Virus record (IMG/VR): IMGVR_UViG_3300008448_000520
Location: 1-26,719 of that record
Source of the DNA: a virus
DNA: 26,719 bases
Reading direction: 5' to 3' (one strand)
Under the pieces are notes generated by a model that was not told where the DNA came from, did not search any database, and saw only the letters and a program-made list of their open reading frames with translations. The translations under genes and the position numbers were made by a program. Shown piece after piece: positions 15,301-21,950 of the stretch. Within the stretch, counting starts at the first letter, position 1; every line of letters starts with the position of its first letter.

Positions 15301-15308
15301 ATATTTAT
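15301..15308 (+). promoter_or_regulatory. ATATTTAT motif (candidate phage late promoter)
   Basis: The motif ends 15 nt before the chosen ATG (15324) of the HNH gene. This argues against using the GTG at 15297, which would place the promoter motif inside the gene. Confidence 0.45.
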
Positions 15309-15323
15309 AATAAAATAAAAATT

Positions 15324-15923
15324 ATGAAGAAAGTATGTATTAAGTGCAATATTGAAAAAGAATTAATTGAATTTTATATTAAAGGAAATACATGTAAAGA
15401 TTGTAAAAAACAATATTTCAAAACCTATAAAGATGTAAATAAAGATAAAGTTTATAAAAAGTGTAGAGAATGGAATTTAAAGAATAAAGAAAAAATAAAA
15501 GAGTATACTGAAATATGGATTAATAATAATAAGGAAAAGCATAAAAATATTAAAAATAAAGCATTTAAAAAATTTATATCAGTTCCTGAAAATAGAGAGA
15601 AGAGAAAAAAATACGATAAAAAGTATAAAAAATCCTTAAGAGATTCTAATATTGACTTTAAATTAAAAGATAATATTCAAAGTATGATTTCATATCATAT
15701 CCATAAAAAAATATCTAATACCCTTAAATATTTAGGTTGTTCTATTCAAGAATATAAATTACATTTAGAAAAACAATTTGATGAAAATATGACTTGGGAA
15801 AATTATGGAACTTATTGGGAAATTGACCATATAATACCATTAAGTAAGAATGGTAGTTTTCATTATACTAATACCCAACCTTTAACAATTACCGAAAATA
15901 GGAAAAAATCAAATAAATTATAA
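15324..15923 (+). CDS. HNH homing endonuclease (free-standing)
   Basis: This 199-residue protein is the third paralogue of the 4946/12554 family. I chose ATG 15324 (MKKVCIKCNIEKE) because it lines up with the MKKC starts of the other two; an in-frame GTG at 15297 adds nine residues with no counterpart. The zinc-ribbon-like part is CIKC plus CKDC, followed by a very Lys-rich middle. The HNH core lies at the C-terminus: YWEIDHIIPLSKNGSFHYTN, then TQPLTITENRKKSNK. The QPLWK of its relatives is QPLTI here. It ends 3 nt before nrdB, so insertion next to the ribonucleotide reductase genes is likely. Confidence 0.83.
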   Translation: MKKVCIKCNIEKELIEFYIKGNTCKDCKKQYFKTYKDVNKDKVYKKCREWNLKNKEKIKEYTEIWINNNKEKHKNIKNKAFKKFISVPENREKRKKYDKKYKKSLRDSNIDFKLKDNIQSMISYHIHKKISNTLKYLGCSIQEYKLHLEKQFDENMTWENYGTYWEIDHIIPLSKNGSFHYTNTQPLTITENRKKSNKL

Positions 15924-15926
15924 ATT

Positions 15927-16877
15927 ATGCTTACTAAACAAAGAGTATTTTACAAACCCTTCGAATATCCTGAAGCCTTTGAATTTTATGAAAACCAACA
16001 AAGAGCCCATTGGTTACCAAGTGAAGTTCCACTAGCATCAGACTTAAACGACTGGAAGCTAAAATTAACAGAATCAGAAAAAAACCTAATAGGAAATATC
16101 CTAAAATCATTTGCACAAACTGAAGTACACGTAAATGATTATTGGTCATCAAACGTATCAAAATGGTTTCCAAAACCAGAGATTGTAGCAATGACTTCAA
16201 CTTTTGGTTCATTTGAAGCAATTCATGCTCAAGCATATGCTCGTTTAAATGAAGAGTTAGGACTAGAAGATTTTGCTGCATTTTTAGAAGATGAAGCCTC
16301 AGCAGCTAAAATTGAACGTTTATTATCAATTCCTAATGATACTATCGAAGAAAGAGCGCAATCTTTAGCTATATTCTCTGCATTCACGGAAGGTGTTAAT
16401 TTATTCTCTTCATTCGCGATTTTAATGTCTTTCCAATTAAGAAACTTAATGAAAGGTACTTCGCAAATTGTGGAGTGGAGTGTGAGAGATGAATCTTTAC
16501 ACTCTAAAGCCGGTTGTTGGTTATTTAGAACATTACTAAGTGAGCAACCTGAATTAAACACTGATGAATTAAGAAACAAAATAACTGAAGCTTGTCATTT
16601 ATCAGTACAATTAGAATTTAATTTCATTGACAAAGCATTTGAAATGGGAGCAGTTGAAGGTTTAAATGTAGACCAATTGAAAAACTTCATCAAAGCCAGA
16701 GCAAATGAAAAAATGATTGAATTAGGTTATCACGCTGTTTACAATGATATTGATCCAAATTTATTAAAACAAATGGAATGGTTCGGTCACTTAACATCAG
16801 GCAAAACACACCAAGATTTCTTTGCGGGAAGAAATACTGATTATGCTAAATCTATAGCAGATTGGTCAGATTTATAA
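15927..16877 (+). CDS. nrdB: Ribonucleoside-diphosphate reductase, small (radical) subunit NrdB
   Basis: This 316-residue protein carries the di-metal site and tyrosyl radical for class I ribonucleotide reductase, supplying dNTPs for phage DNA synthesis. Matched to E. coli NrdB by motif: first metal ligand Glu66 in QTEVHV (Asp84 in E. coli), Glu97 and His100 in FEAIH, radical Tyr104, Glu155 in FTEGVNLF, and Glu189/His192 in RDESLH. All positions needed for activity are filled, and the Tyr is present, so it is not the Tyr-less class Ic type. The Asp-to-Glu change at the first ligand is seen in some subclasses. It is 19 nt upstream of nrdA. Confidence 0.92.
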   Translation: MLTKQRVFYKPFEYPEAFEFYENQQRAHWLPSEVPLASDLNDWKLKLTESEKNLIGNILKSFAQTEVHVNDYWSSNVSKWFPKPEIVAMTSTFGSFEAIHAQAYARLNEELGLEDFAAFLEDEASAAKIERLLSIPNDTIEERAQSLAIFSAFTEGVNLFSSFAILMSFQLRNLMKGTSQIVEWSVRDESLHSKAGCWLFRTLLSEQPELNTDELRNKITEACHLSVQLEFNFIDKAFEMGAVEGLNVDQLKNFIKARANEKMIELGYHAVYNDIDPNLLKQMEWFGHLTSGKTHQDFFAGRNTDYAKSIADWSDL

Positions 16878-16896
16878 AATAAATTAAAACAAATAT

Positions 16897-18627
16897 ATGA
16901 GCGTACACGTAGATACAACCCATTGGGTTAAAGGTAAAAATTTCCCTAATTGGATGGATCAAATAGGATTAGATATTATCTCTAAAGGATATCTTTTACC
17001 TGAAGAAGATGCATTTAAAGCATTTTTAAGAGTAAGTAAAGCATCAGCAAGAAGATTAAAACGTAAAGATTTACAACCTTTCTTTTATGAAGCAATGGTT
17101 AAAAATTGGTTATGTTTAGCATCTCCTGTATTATCAAATATGGGGACAGAAAGAGGTATGCCTATTTCATGTTTTGGTATTGATGTAGAAGATTCAATTG
17201 AAGGAATTGCTGGTTCTAACTCTGAGTTAATGAGATTATCATCTCAAGGTGGTGGAGTAGGTGTTGGTTTATCTCGTATTAGAGGTAGAGGTAAAGCAAT
17301 CAAAGATAATGGAGTAAGTGAAGGAGTTGTGCCTTGGGCTAAAATTTTTGATTCAACCATTTTAGCAACTAATCAAGGTTCAGTACGTAGAGGGGCAGCC
17401 TCAGTTAACTTAAACATCAATCACCCAGATATTGAAGAGTTTCTAGGAATTAGAAGGCCAAAAGGTGATGTTAATAGACAATGTTTGAATCTTCATCAAT
17501 GTGTTATAATTGATGATGTTTTTATGAATAAACTTGAAGAAAAAGATCCTAAATCATTAAAATTGTGGGGTGAAATTCTAAAAACACGTTTAGAGACAGG
17601 TGAACCTTACATTATGTTTGAAGATAATGTTAATAACGCTAACCCTCAACCATACAAAAACAATAATTTAAAAGTAACAATGACGAACATTTGTTCTGAA
17701 ATTGCACTTTACACAGATGAATTACATTCATTTATTTGTTGTTTATCTTCATTGAATTTAGCTCGTTGGGATGAATGGAAAGATTACAAATTTGAAAATG
17801 GAATGGACTTACCTGAACTATCTACGTGGTTCTTAGAAGGGGCATTACAAGAATTTATCGATCGTGCTAAAAACATTAAATTCTTTGAAAACACTGTACG
17901 TTCAGCCGTTAAAGGTAGAGCAATTGGTTTAGGAGTATTAGGATGGCATACATTTTTACAATCTAAAAACTTACCATTTACAGGTATTCCTGCTGATACT
18001 TATACTAGAATGATGTTTGAATTTATTGAGCAAGGTGCTTTAAGAGCCTCTAAAGAACAAGCAGAGTTATATGGAGAACCAGAGTGGTGCAAAGGAACAG
18101 GATTACGCCATACTCATCACTTGGCAATTGCTCCTACTGTATCTAATGCTCATATTTCAGGTGGTGTTTCACCTTCAATTGAACCAATCCCAGCTAATGT
18201 TTATAACTTAAAAACAGCTAAAGGTGTATTTATTAAGAAAAATAAAATACTAGAGCAATTACTTGAATCTAAAGGATTTAACATTGATAGTATTTGGGAT
18301 CAAATTTTAAAAGATCAAGGTTCAGTTTTAGGGTTACCTGATTATATCTTATCTCAAGAAGAAAAAGAGGTATTTTTAACATTTAAAGAAATTAATCAAT
18401 TAGATTTAGTAAGACAAAATGCTATTCGTCAAAAATATGTAGACCAAGCAATATCTTTAAATTTATGTTTTGATCCTAATGATACTCCTAAATTCATTAG
18501 TACAGTACACAAAGAAGCACATAAACTAGGAATAAAAACATTATATTACCTACGTACTGAATCAGTACTACGTGGTGATAATTTAAATAGAACTGCTGAA
18601 AGCGCATGTGTTTCGTGTGAAGGTTAA
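16897..18627 (+). CDS. nrdA: Ribonucleoside-diphosphate reductase, large (catalytic) subunit NrdA
   Basis: This 576-residue protein is the catalytic subunit that reduces ribonucleotides, partnered with NrdB encoded just upstream. Active-site residues by motif: Cys92 in MPISCFG, Asn264/Cys266/Glu268 in TNICSEIAL, Cys281 in FICCLSSLN, the radical-transfer pair Tyr550-Tyr551 in TLYYLRT, and the C-terminal redox CVSC (Cys571, Cys574). It is about 180 residues shorter than E. coli or T4 NrdA. The N-terminal ATP-cone is missing, so overall dATP inhibition is probably lost, plausible for a phage needing continuous dNTP supply. A terminator follows at 18654. Confidence 0.92.
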   Translation: MSVHVDTTHWVKGKNFPNWMDQIGLDIISKGYLLPEEDAFKAFLRVSKASARRLKRKDLQPFFYEAMVKNWLCLASPVLSNMGTERGMPISCFGIDVEDSIEGIAGSNSELMRLSSQGGGVGVGLSRIRGRGKAIKDNGVSEGVVPWAKIFDSTILATNQGSVRRGAASVNLNINHPDIEEFLGIRRPKGDVNRQCLNLHQCVIIDDVFMNKLEEKDPKSLKLWGEILKTRLETGEPYIMFEDNVNNANPQPYKNNNLKVTMTNICSEIALYTDELHSFICCLSSLNLARWDEWKDYKFENGMDLPELSTWFLEGALQEFIDRAKNIKFFENTVRSAVKGRAIGLGVLGWHTFLQSKNLPFTGIPADTYTRMMFEFIEQGALRASKEQAELYGEPEWCKGTGLRHTHHLAIAPTVSNAHISGGVSPSIEPIPANVYNLKTAKGVFIKKNKILEQLLESKGFNIDSIWDQILKDQGSVLGLPDYILSQEEKEVFLTFKEINQLDLVRQNAIRQKYVDQAISLNLCFDPNDTPKFISTVHKEAHKLGIKTLYYLRTESVLRGDNLNRTAESACVSCEG

Positions 18628-18653
18628 ACAATTTTCATTTAAAATTTAAAAAC

Positions 18654-18677
18654 AAGCCTTGGGAAACCAAGGCTTTT
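18654..18677 (+). terminator. Intrinsic terminator after nrdA
   Basis: AAGCCTTGG-GAAA-CCAAGGCTT (18654-18675) is a perfect 9-bp stem capped by a GNRA-type tetraloop. The T-run (18674-18677) partly overlaps the stem. Confidence 0.85.
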
Positions 18678-18678
18678 C

Positions 18679-18686
18679 ATATTTAT
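18679..18686 (+). promoter_or_regulatory. ATATTTAT motif (candidate phage late promoter)
   Basis: The motif lies directly after the nrdA terminator and 75 nt before the holin-like gene, so it may start the lysis transcript. Late timing would suit lysis genes. Confidence 0.4.
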
Positions 18687-18695
18687 CAGCATATT

Positions 18696-18733
18696 AAAAT
18701 TAGTTGTAAAAATTAGTTGTAAAAATTAGTTAC
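18696..18733 (+). repeat. 13-bp tandem repeat in the leader of the lysis genes
   Basis: AAAATTAGTTGTA occurs at 18696-18708 and 18709-18721, followed by AAAATTAGTTAC at 18722-18733. The units are in direct tandem, spaced 13 bp, and lie 28-66 nt upstream of the first holin-like gene. They could be binding sites for a regulator or simply slippage products. Confidence 0.8.
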
Positions 18734-18761
18734 ATATTGTTTAACTTAATTATTATAGCTT

Positions 18762-18989
18762 ATGAAAAAGTTTATCTCTCAAATTTTCCAAGATGAAAAA
18801 GGAAACTATTCTTCTAAAAGATTTGTAGGTATTATAACAGCTTTAAGTATATGTGCAGCTTTAATTGCGAATACTTTTAGCCATGAATCAATAAAGCCTT
18901 CTTCTGAATTAGTAAACGCAGCTACTGCATTAGCTTTTGGAGCATTAGGTTTAGCATCAATGGATAAAATTTTTACTAAAGAAAAGTAA
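18762..18989 (+). CDS. Holin-like small membrane protein
   Basis: This 75-residue protein has a polar N-terminus with charged residues (QDEKGNYSSKR), then two predicted membrane segments: about 21-39 (FVGIITALSICAALIANTF) and about 50-66 (LVNAATALAFGALGLAS). They are separated by a short polar loop, and the tail is basic (DKIFTKEK). Size, topology and position 2 nt before the GH19 endolysin gene are typical of a small phage holin. Strongly similar proteins with two membrane spans are also annotated only as membrane proteins, so holin is inferred from context. A second holin-like gene is at 20321, so this one could be an antiholin or accessory. Confidence 0.65.
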   Translation: MKKFISQIFQDEKGNYSSKRFVGIITALSICAALIANTFSHESIKPSSELVNAATALAFGALGLASMDKIFTKEK

Positions 18990-18991
18990 TT

Positions 18992-19603
18992 ATGAGTTTA
19001 AAAAGTTTACAGACAAAAATAGGAGCTACTTCAGATGGAGTATTCGGTCCTGGTACAATGAGAAAGGCAATGGAGTTTTATAAATTTACTCCAGTTAGAG
19101 CAGCACACTTCTTTGCTCAAACAGCACACGAAACAGGAGGTTTCAAGTTATTTACAGAAAACTTAAACTATTCAGCAGATGGTCTTCAAAAGATCTTTGG
19201 AAAATATTTCCCAGGTAACTTAGAAGAATCTTATGCTAGAAATCCTGAAAAGATTGCAAATAGAGTTTATGCATCTAGAATGGGTAACGGAGATGAAAAA
19301 TCTGGTGATGGGTGGAAATTCAGAGGTAGAGGAGCACTCCAATTAACAGGAAAGAATAATTACACAGCGTTTGCTCAGTACCTAGGAAAGCCTGAGATAA
19401 TGACTAACCCAGACTTAGTTGCTACAGAGTTTGCATTTGAATCTGCGATGTTTTTCTTTGACAGAAATAAACTTTGGACTATTTGTGATAGAGGTATTAA
19501 CGATGCTGCTATCTTAGCCCTAACAAGAAGAATTAATGGTGGGACCATAGGATTATCTCACCGTAATGAATTAACTAAGAAATATTACGAGTATGTAAAA
19601 TAG
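18992..19603 (+). CDS. Endolysin, GH19 chitinase-like muramidase family
   Basis: This 203-residue protein is a probable cell-wall lytic enzyme. A short N-terminal stretch (SLQTKIGATSDGVFGPGTMR) resembles a peptidoglycan-binding repeat. The catalytic domain has AQTAHETGGFKLF with a probable catalytic Glu47, a second acidic candidate Glu56 in ENLNYS, and the GH19 signature KFRGRGALQLTGKNNY (109-124), followed by INGGTIG. There is no signal peptide, so export depends on the holin, consistent with the adjacent gene upstream. It differs from the tail lysozyme at 2623, which is part of the virion. Confidence 0.88.
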   Translation: MSLKSLQTKIGATSDGVFGPGTMRKAMEFYKFTPVRAAHFFAQTAHETGGFKLFTENLNYSADGLQKIFGKYFPGNLEESYARNPEKIANRVYASRMGNGDEKSGDGWKFRGRGALQLTGKNNYTAFAQYLGKPEIMTNPDLVATEFAFESAMFFFDRNKLWTICDRGINDAAILALTRRINGGTIGLSHRNELTKKYYEYVK

Positions 19604-19610
19604 TAGAAAA

Positions 19611-19630
19611 GGGATTCATATGAATCCCTA
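19611..19630 (+). terminator. Palindromic hairpin after the endolysin gene (possible terminator)
   Basis: GGGATTCAT-ATGAATCCC (19611-19628) is a perfect 18-bp palindrome followed by TAATCTCTT. The T-run is poor, so termination may be partial. It separates the endolysin gene from the inserted GIY-YIG gene. Confidence 0.5.
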
Positions 19631-19638
19631 ATCTCTTG

Positions 19639-19646
19639 ATATTTAT
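19639..19646 (+). promoter_or_regulatory. ATATTTAT motif (candidate phage late promoter)
   Basis: The motif ends 19 nt before the inferred ACG start at 19666 of the GIY-YIG gene, the same spacing as at 9067. This supports that position as the true or ancestral start. Confidence 0.45.
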
Positions 19647-19665
19647 TATCGACTAAACAATAAAT

Positions 19666-20316
19666 ACGGTAATAAATATAACATATATCTATTTAATTGA
19701 AAATTGCTACGGGGATATTGATAAATTCTATATAGGTAAAACTATTAACCCCAAATCTCGTAAAGAGAAACATAAGAAAAAATACGGAAAAGATATTTTA
19801 TTTACTATTATAGATGAAATATCCTCAACTAGTTCTAAAGATTGGAAGCCCTTGGAAATTTTTTGGATAAAATATTTTAAATTTTTAGGATTTAATTTAT
19901 TAAACCAAAACAACGGAGGAGGTGGACATATAGGAGGTATTCCCTCTTGGAACTCTGGAAAGAAGTTAGGTCCTAATCCTAAAATAACTTTAGCTAAAAT
20001 CAATCATCCTGATCGTTCTAAAGTTATTTTACAATACGATCTAGAAGGAAATTTTATCAAAGAGTATCCTAGTATAATGGAAGCTCGCAGAAATAATCCT
20101 AAAGGAGATATTGATAGTTGTGTTCAAGGTAAACAAAAGCAAGCAGGAGGTTACCAATGGGTTTATAAAAATAAAGTAATACTTGAAAAAATACAACCAT
20201 ATGAAAGAACTAGAAAATCTAAATACCAGACAATTGAAGAAAAAAAAGAAGCTAAAAAGATGATAGATTTCAGGTATTACCAGAAGAAAAAAACAATATT
20301 AACAAACGTAAAATAG
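19666..20316 (+). CDS. GIY-YIG homing endonuclease with apparent ACG start codon
   Basis: The frame is open from the stop at 19654-19656 to 20316. Read from ACG 19666 it encodes (M)VINITYIYLIENCYGD and FYIGKT, matching the start of the paralogue at 6917 (MINITT, KIYLITNCYGD, KIYIGKT). No ATG, GTG or TTG lies near that position; the first good alternative, TTG 19852, would cut off the GIY-YIG core. ACG replacing ATG therefore looks like a start-codon mutation, and expression may be weak. The protein (216 residues) has a NUMOD3-like IPSWNSGKKLG, one NUMOD1 repeat (VILQYDLEGNFIKEYPSIME) and a basic tail. It is inserted between the endolysin and the second holin-like gene. Confidence 0.75.
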   Translation, partial: TVINITYIYLIENCYGDIDKFYIGKTINPKSRKEKHKKKYGKDILFTIIDEISSTSSKDWKPLEIFWIKYFKFLGFNLLNQNNGGGGHIGGIPSWNSGKKLGPNPKITLAKINHPDRSKVILQYDLEGNFIKEYPSIMEARRNNPKGDIDSCVQGKQKQAGGYQWVYKNKVILEKIQPYERTRKSKYQTIEEKKEAKKMIDFRYYQKKKTILTNVK

Positions 20317-20320
20317 TGTT

Positions 20321-20740
20321 ATGAAAACAGGACTAATAATTACACTATCAATGTCAACATTACTAGCCTTTGTAGGCACTTATTTCTTTAACCTTACTGC
20401 TGAGAATATTGAACAATTCCTAGCAGTTGGTGTAATTGTTTTTGCTGATGGATTTTTTGGAGTATGGGCGGGAATGAAAAGGGAAGGATTCCAAACACGT
20501 AAAGCGTTAAAAGTTCTAAGAACCTATGGATTCTGGACAGTGATGCTTGCTTGCATCCTTGCTATTGAAAAAGGATTCACAGGAACTTCTTGGTTAAGTG
20601 AAACAATCATGGCACCGTTTTTAGTATTCCAACTAATCTCAATACTAAAAAATGCCTCAATGGTAGGCATTGTACATAATGAATTACTAACTCAGATACT
20701 AGATAGGCTTGACAAGCACAAGGGTGAGAGGAAAATTTAA
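20321..20740 (+). CDS. Holin-like membrane protein (phage_holin_4-type)
   Basis: This 139-residue protein has an N-terminal membrane segment (LIITLSMSTLLAFVGTYFF), a second at about 33-51 (FLAVGVIVFADGFFGVWAG), then basic KREGFQTRKALKVL, further hydrophobic segments at about 70-85 and 95-112, and a charged C-terminus (LDRLDKHKGERKI). The Asp-Gly-x-x-G in the second segment and the arrangement around the KREGFQTRKA loop recall the phage_holin_4 / toxin-secretion holin family, recognised from memory. The location, separated from the endolysin only by a homing endonuclease gene, fits a role in lysis. It would be a second holin beside the one at 18762. Confidence 0.65.
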   Translation: MKTGLIITLSMSTLLAFVGTYFFNLTAENIEQFLAVGVIVFADGFFGVWAGMKREGFQTRKALKVLRTYGFWTVMLACILAIEKGFTGTSWLSETIMAPFLVFQLISILKNASMVGIVHNELLTQILDRLDKHKGERKI

Positions 20741-20777
20741 AATATTTAAAAAATATTAATAAAAATTTTTTTCTACT

Positions 20778-20785
20778 ATATTTAT
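20778..20785 (+). promoter_or_regulatory. ATATTTAT motif (candidate phage late promoter)
   Basis: The motif lies 10 nt before the first stem of the kissing-loop RNA at 20796, the same arrangement as at 12453. Confidence 0.45.
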
Positions 20786-20795
20786 ATTAAATAAC

Positions 20796-20883
20796 AGGTA
20801 CTAGTCCTACCTAGAAAAAACATTACGGAGATTTTAAAAACCTACTATGGACTAGATAGTTGTTTTTAATTTCTCCTTTTTTT
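20796..20883 (+). ncRNA. Kissing-loop RNA with terminator-like 3' hairpin, before a GIY-YIG gene
   Basis: Hairpin 1 is AGGTA (20796-20800), a 7-nt loop CTAGTCC (20801-20807) and TACCT (20808-20812). Hairpin 2 has apex ACTAT (20844-20848), a 7-nt loop GGACTAG (20849-20855) and ATAGT (20856-20860), on a longer stem from 20827-20841 with 20862-20876 (13 of 15 pairs), ending in a T-run at 20877-20883. The two 7-nt loops are exact complements, an intramolecular kissing-loop arrangement. The T-run makes hairpin 2 look like an intrinsic terminator, so loop-loop contact may set read-through into the GIY-YIG gene at 20891. A small RNA acting in trans is an alternative. Confidence 0.7.
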
Positions 20884-20890
20884 ATTTAAT

Positions 20891-21577
20891 ATGATAGGTA
20901 TTTATAAAATAATAAATCCAAAAGGTAGAATTTATATAGGGCAAAGTGTTAATATAGAAAGAAGAAAGGGGAATTACAGTAAATTACAAGACTGTAAAAA
21001 TCAAATAAAATTGTACCGTTCCCTAAAGAAGTATGGGTTTTCCTCACATATTTTTGAAGTACTCGAAGAGTGCACTATTGACGAGTTAAATAAAAAGGAG
21101 AGATATTGGCAAGATTTCTATAATGTTCTAGAAGAAGGTCTAAATTGTAAATTAACTAAGACAGAAGATAAATCAGGACTTATGTCTAAAGAATTAAGAG
21201 ATAGGTTGAGTAAGAGTCATTTGCAACGTAACAGCACAGAAGAGGGAAAGATTAGTATAAGAAAGCGTGTAGAAAACACAGACTACATTAAAAGAACAGC
21301 TAATACTGATTATAAAAAGAAAGTACTTAATACAGATTATGCTAAAAGAACACTCAACTTTGATTATGAGAAGAAAGTAAACAATACTAACTATAGTGAA
21401 ATAGGTAAAAAGCATATGAAAGCAGTTCAACAATTTACAAAAGAAGGTATATTTATTAGAGAATGGTCTTCCGTAAAAGAAGCAGGAGAAACTCTAAAAA
21501 TACAACGAGGAGACATCTCAGGATGTTGTAGAGGAGTGAATAAATCCTCAGGTGGGTTTATTTGGAAGTATAGATAA
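20891..21577 (+). CDS. GIY-YIG homing endonuclease with internal nonapeptide repeats
   Basis: This 228-residue protein has a GIY-YIG domain at the N-terminus: GIYKI (3-7), RIYIGQS (13-19), an Arg in the N-IERRK block, and a conserved E in ERYWQDFYNVLEEGLN (metal ligand candidate). A NUMOD3-like segment (SKELRDRLSKSHLQRN) follows, then five tandem nine-residue units of the form N-x-(D/N)-Y-x-(K/E)-(K/R/I)-x-x. The C-terminus is one NUMOD1 repeat (VQQFTKEGIFIREWSSVKEA) ending in GGFIWKYR. It differs from the 6917/19666 pair in the nuclease domain. It is inserted between the second holin-like gene and the spanin-like pair, downstream of the kissing-loop RNA. Confidence 0.85.
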   Translation: MIGIYKIINPKGRIYIGQSVNIERRKGNYSKLQDCKNQIKLYRSLKKYGFSSHIFEVLEECTIDELNKKERYWQDFYNVLEEGLNCKLTKTEDKSGLMSKELRDRLSKSHLQRNSTEEGKISIRKRVENTDYIKRTANTDYKKKVLNTDYAKRTLNFDYEKKVNNTNYSEIGKKHMKAVQQFTKEGIFIREWSSVKEAGETLKIQRGDISGCCRGVNKSSGGFIWKYR

Positions 21578-21596
21578 GAAATAAAACAAACAAGAG

Positions 21597-21950
21597 ATGT
21601 TAAAGAATAATGACCGTAATATAGTTTTATATATAGTTGCAGCTTTACTTGTTTATTTAATTTTTACTACTAACGGAATTAAAACGGACATAAAAGGGTA
21701 CAAAAATAATATTGAAAATATACAAGTAAAAATAGATTCTGCACAAGTTGTAAATAAGCAAATCGATAAAAAAATAGATACTGTACAAACAAAAGTAACT
21801 ACAGTAAACGAAGAAATAAAACATATAGATAAAACAATAATAACCGTAAAACAACAAACAAATGAAAAAGTTGCTAATATTAACAATCTTTCTAATGCTG
21901 AGCTTGAACAGTTTTTCTCAAGTAGATACAACAAAAACTTGCATCCCTAA
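21597..21950 (+). CDS. Inner-membrane spanin-like protein (i-spanin, Rz-like)
   Basis: This 117-residue protein has one N-terminal signal-anchor segment (about residues 9-26, IVLYIVAALLVYLIFTT) and then a long hydrophilic, coiled-coil-like region rich in I/V heptads (IDKKIDTVQTKVTTVNEEI). That is the usual plan of an i-spanin, the inner-membrane part of the complex that fuses or disrupts the outer membrane after endolysin action. The next gene starts within its last 89 nt in another frame, as Rz1 overlaps Rz in many phages. The lysis-region context supports the call; the sequence itself is not specific. Confidence 0.6.
   Translation: MLKNNDRNIVLYIVAALLVYLIFTTNGIKTDIKGYKNNIENIQVKIDSAQVVNKQIDKKIDTVQTKVTTVNEEIKHIDKTIITVKQQTNEKVANINNLSNAELEQFFSSRYNKNLHP

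Noticed and set aside
15297-15326. GTG start for the HNH gene
   Set aside because: Would put the ATATTTAT motif inside the gene and adds nine residues absent from the two paralogues; ATG 15324 fits better.
15934-16579. Two long minus-strand reading frames opposite nrdB
   Set aside because: They are antisense to a gene with all catalytic residues; their content (Leu-rich or Ser-rich, no motif) is typical of reading frames opposite a conserved gene.
19852-20316. TTG start for the second GIY-YIG gene
   Set aside because: Removes the GIY-YIG core although the upstream frame encodes an intact one; 19666 is preferred.
21194-21934. Minus-strand hydrophobic frames opposite the GIY-YIG and spanin-like genes
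   Set aside because: Hydrophobic runs arise from the complement of Lys/Glu-rich codons; no promoter or start context; all clear genes here are on the + strand.
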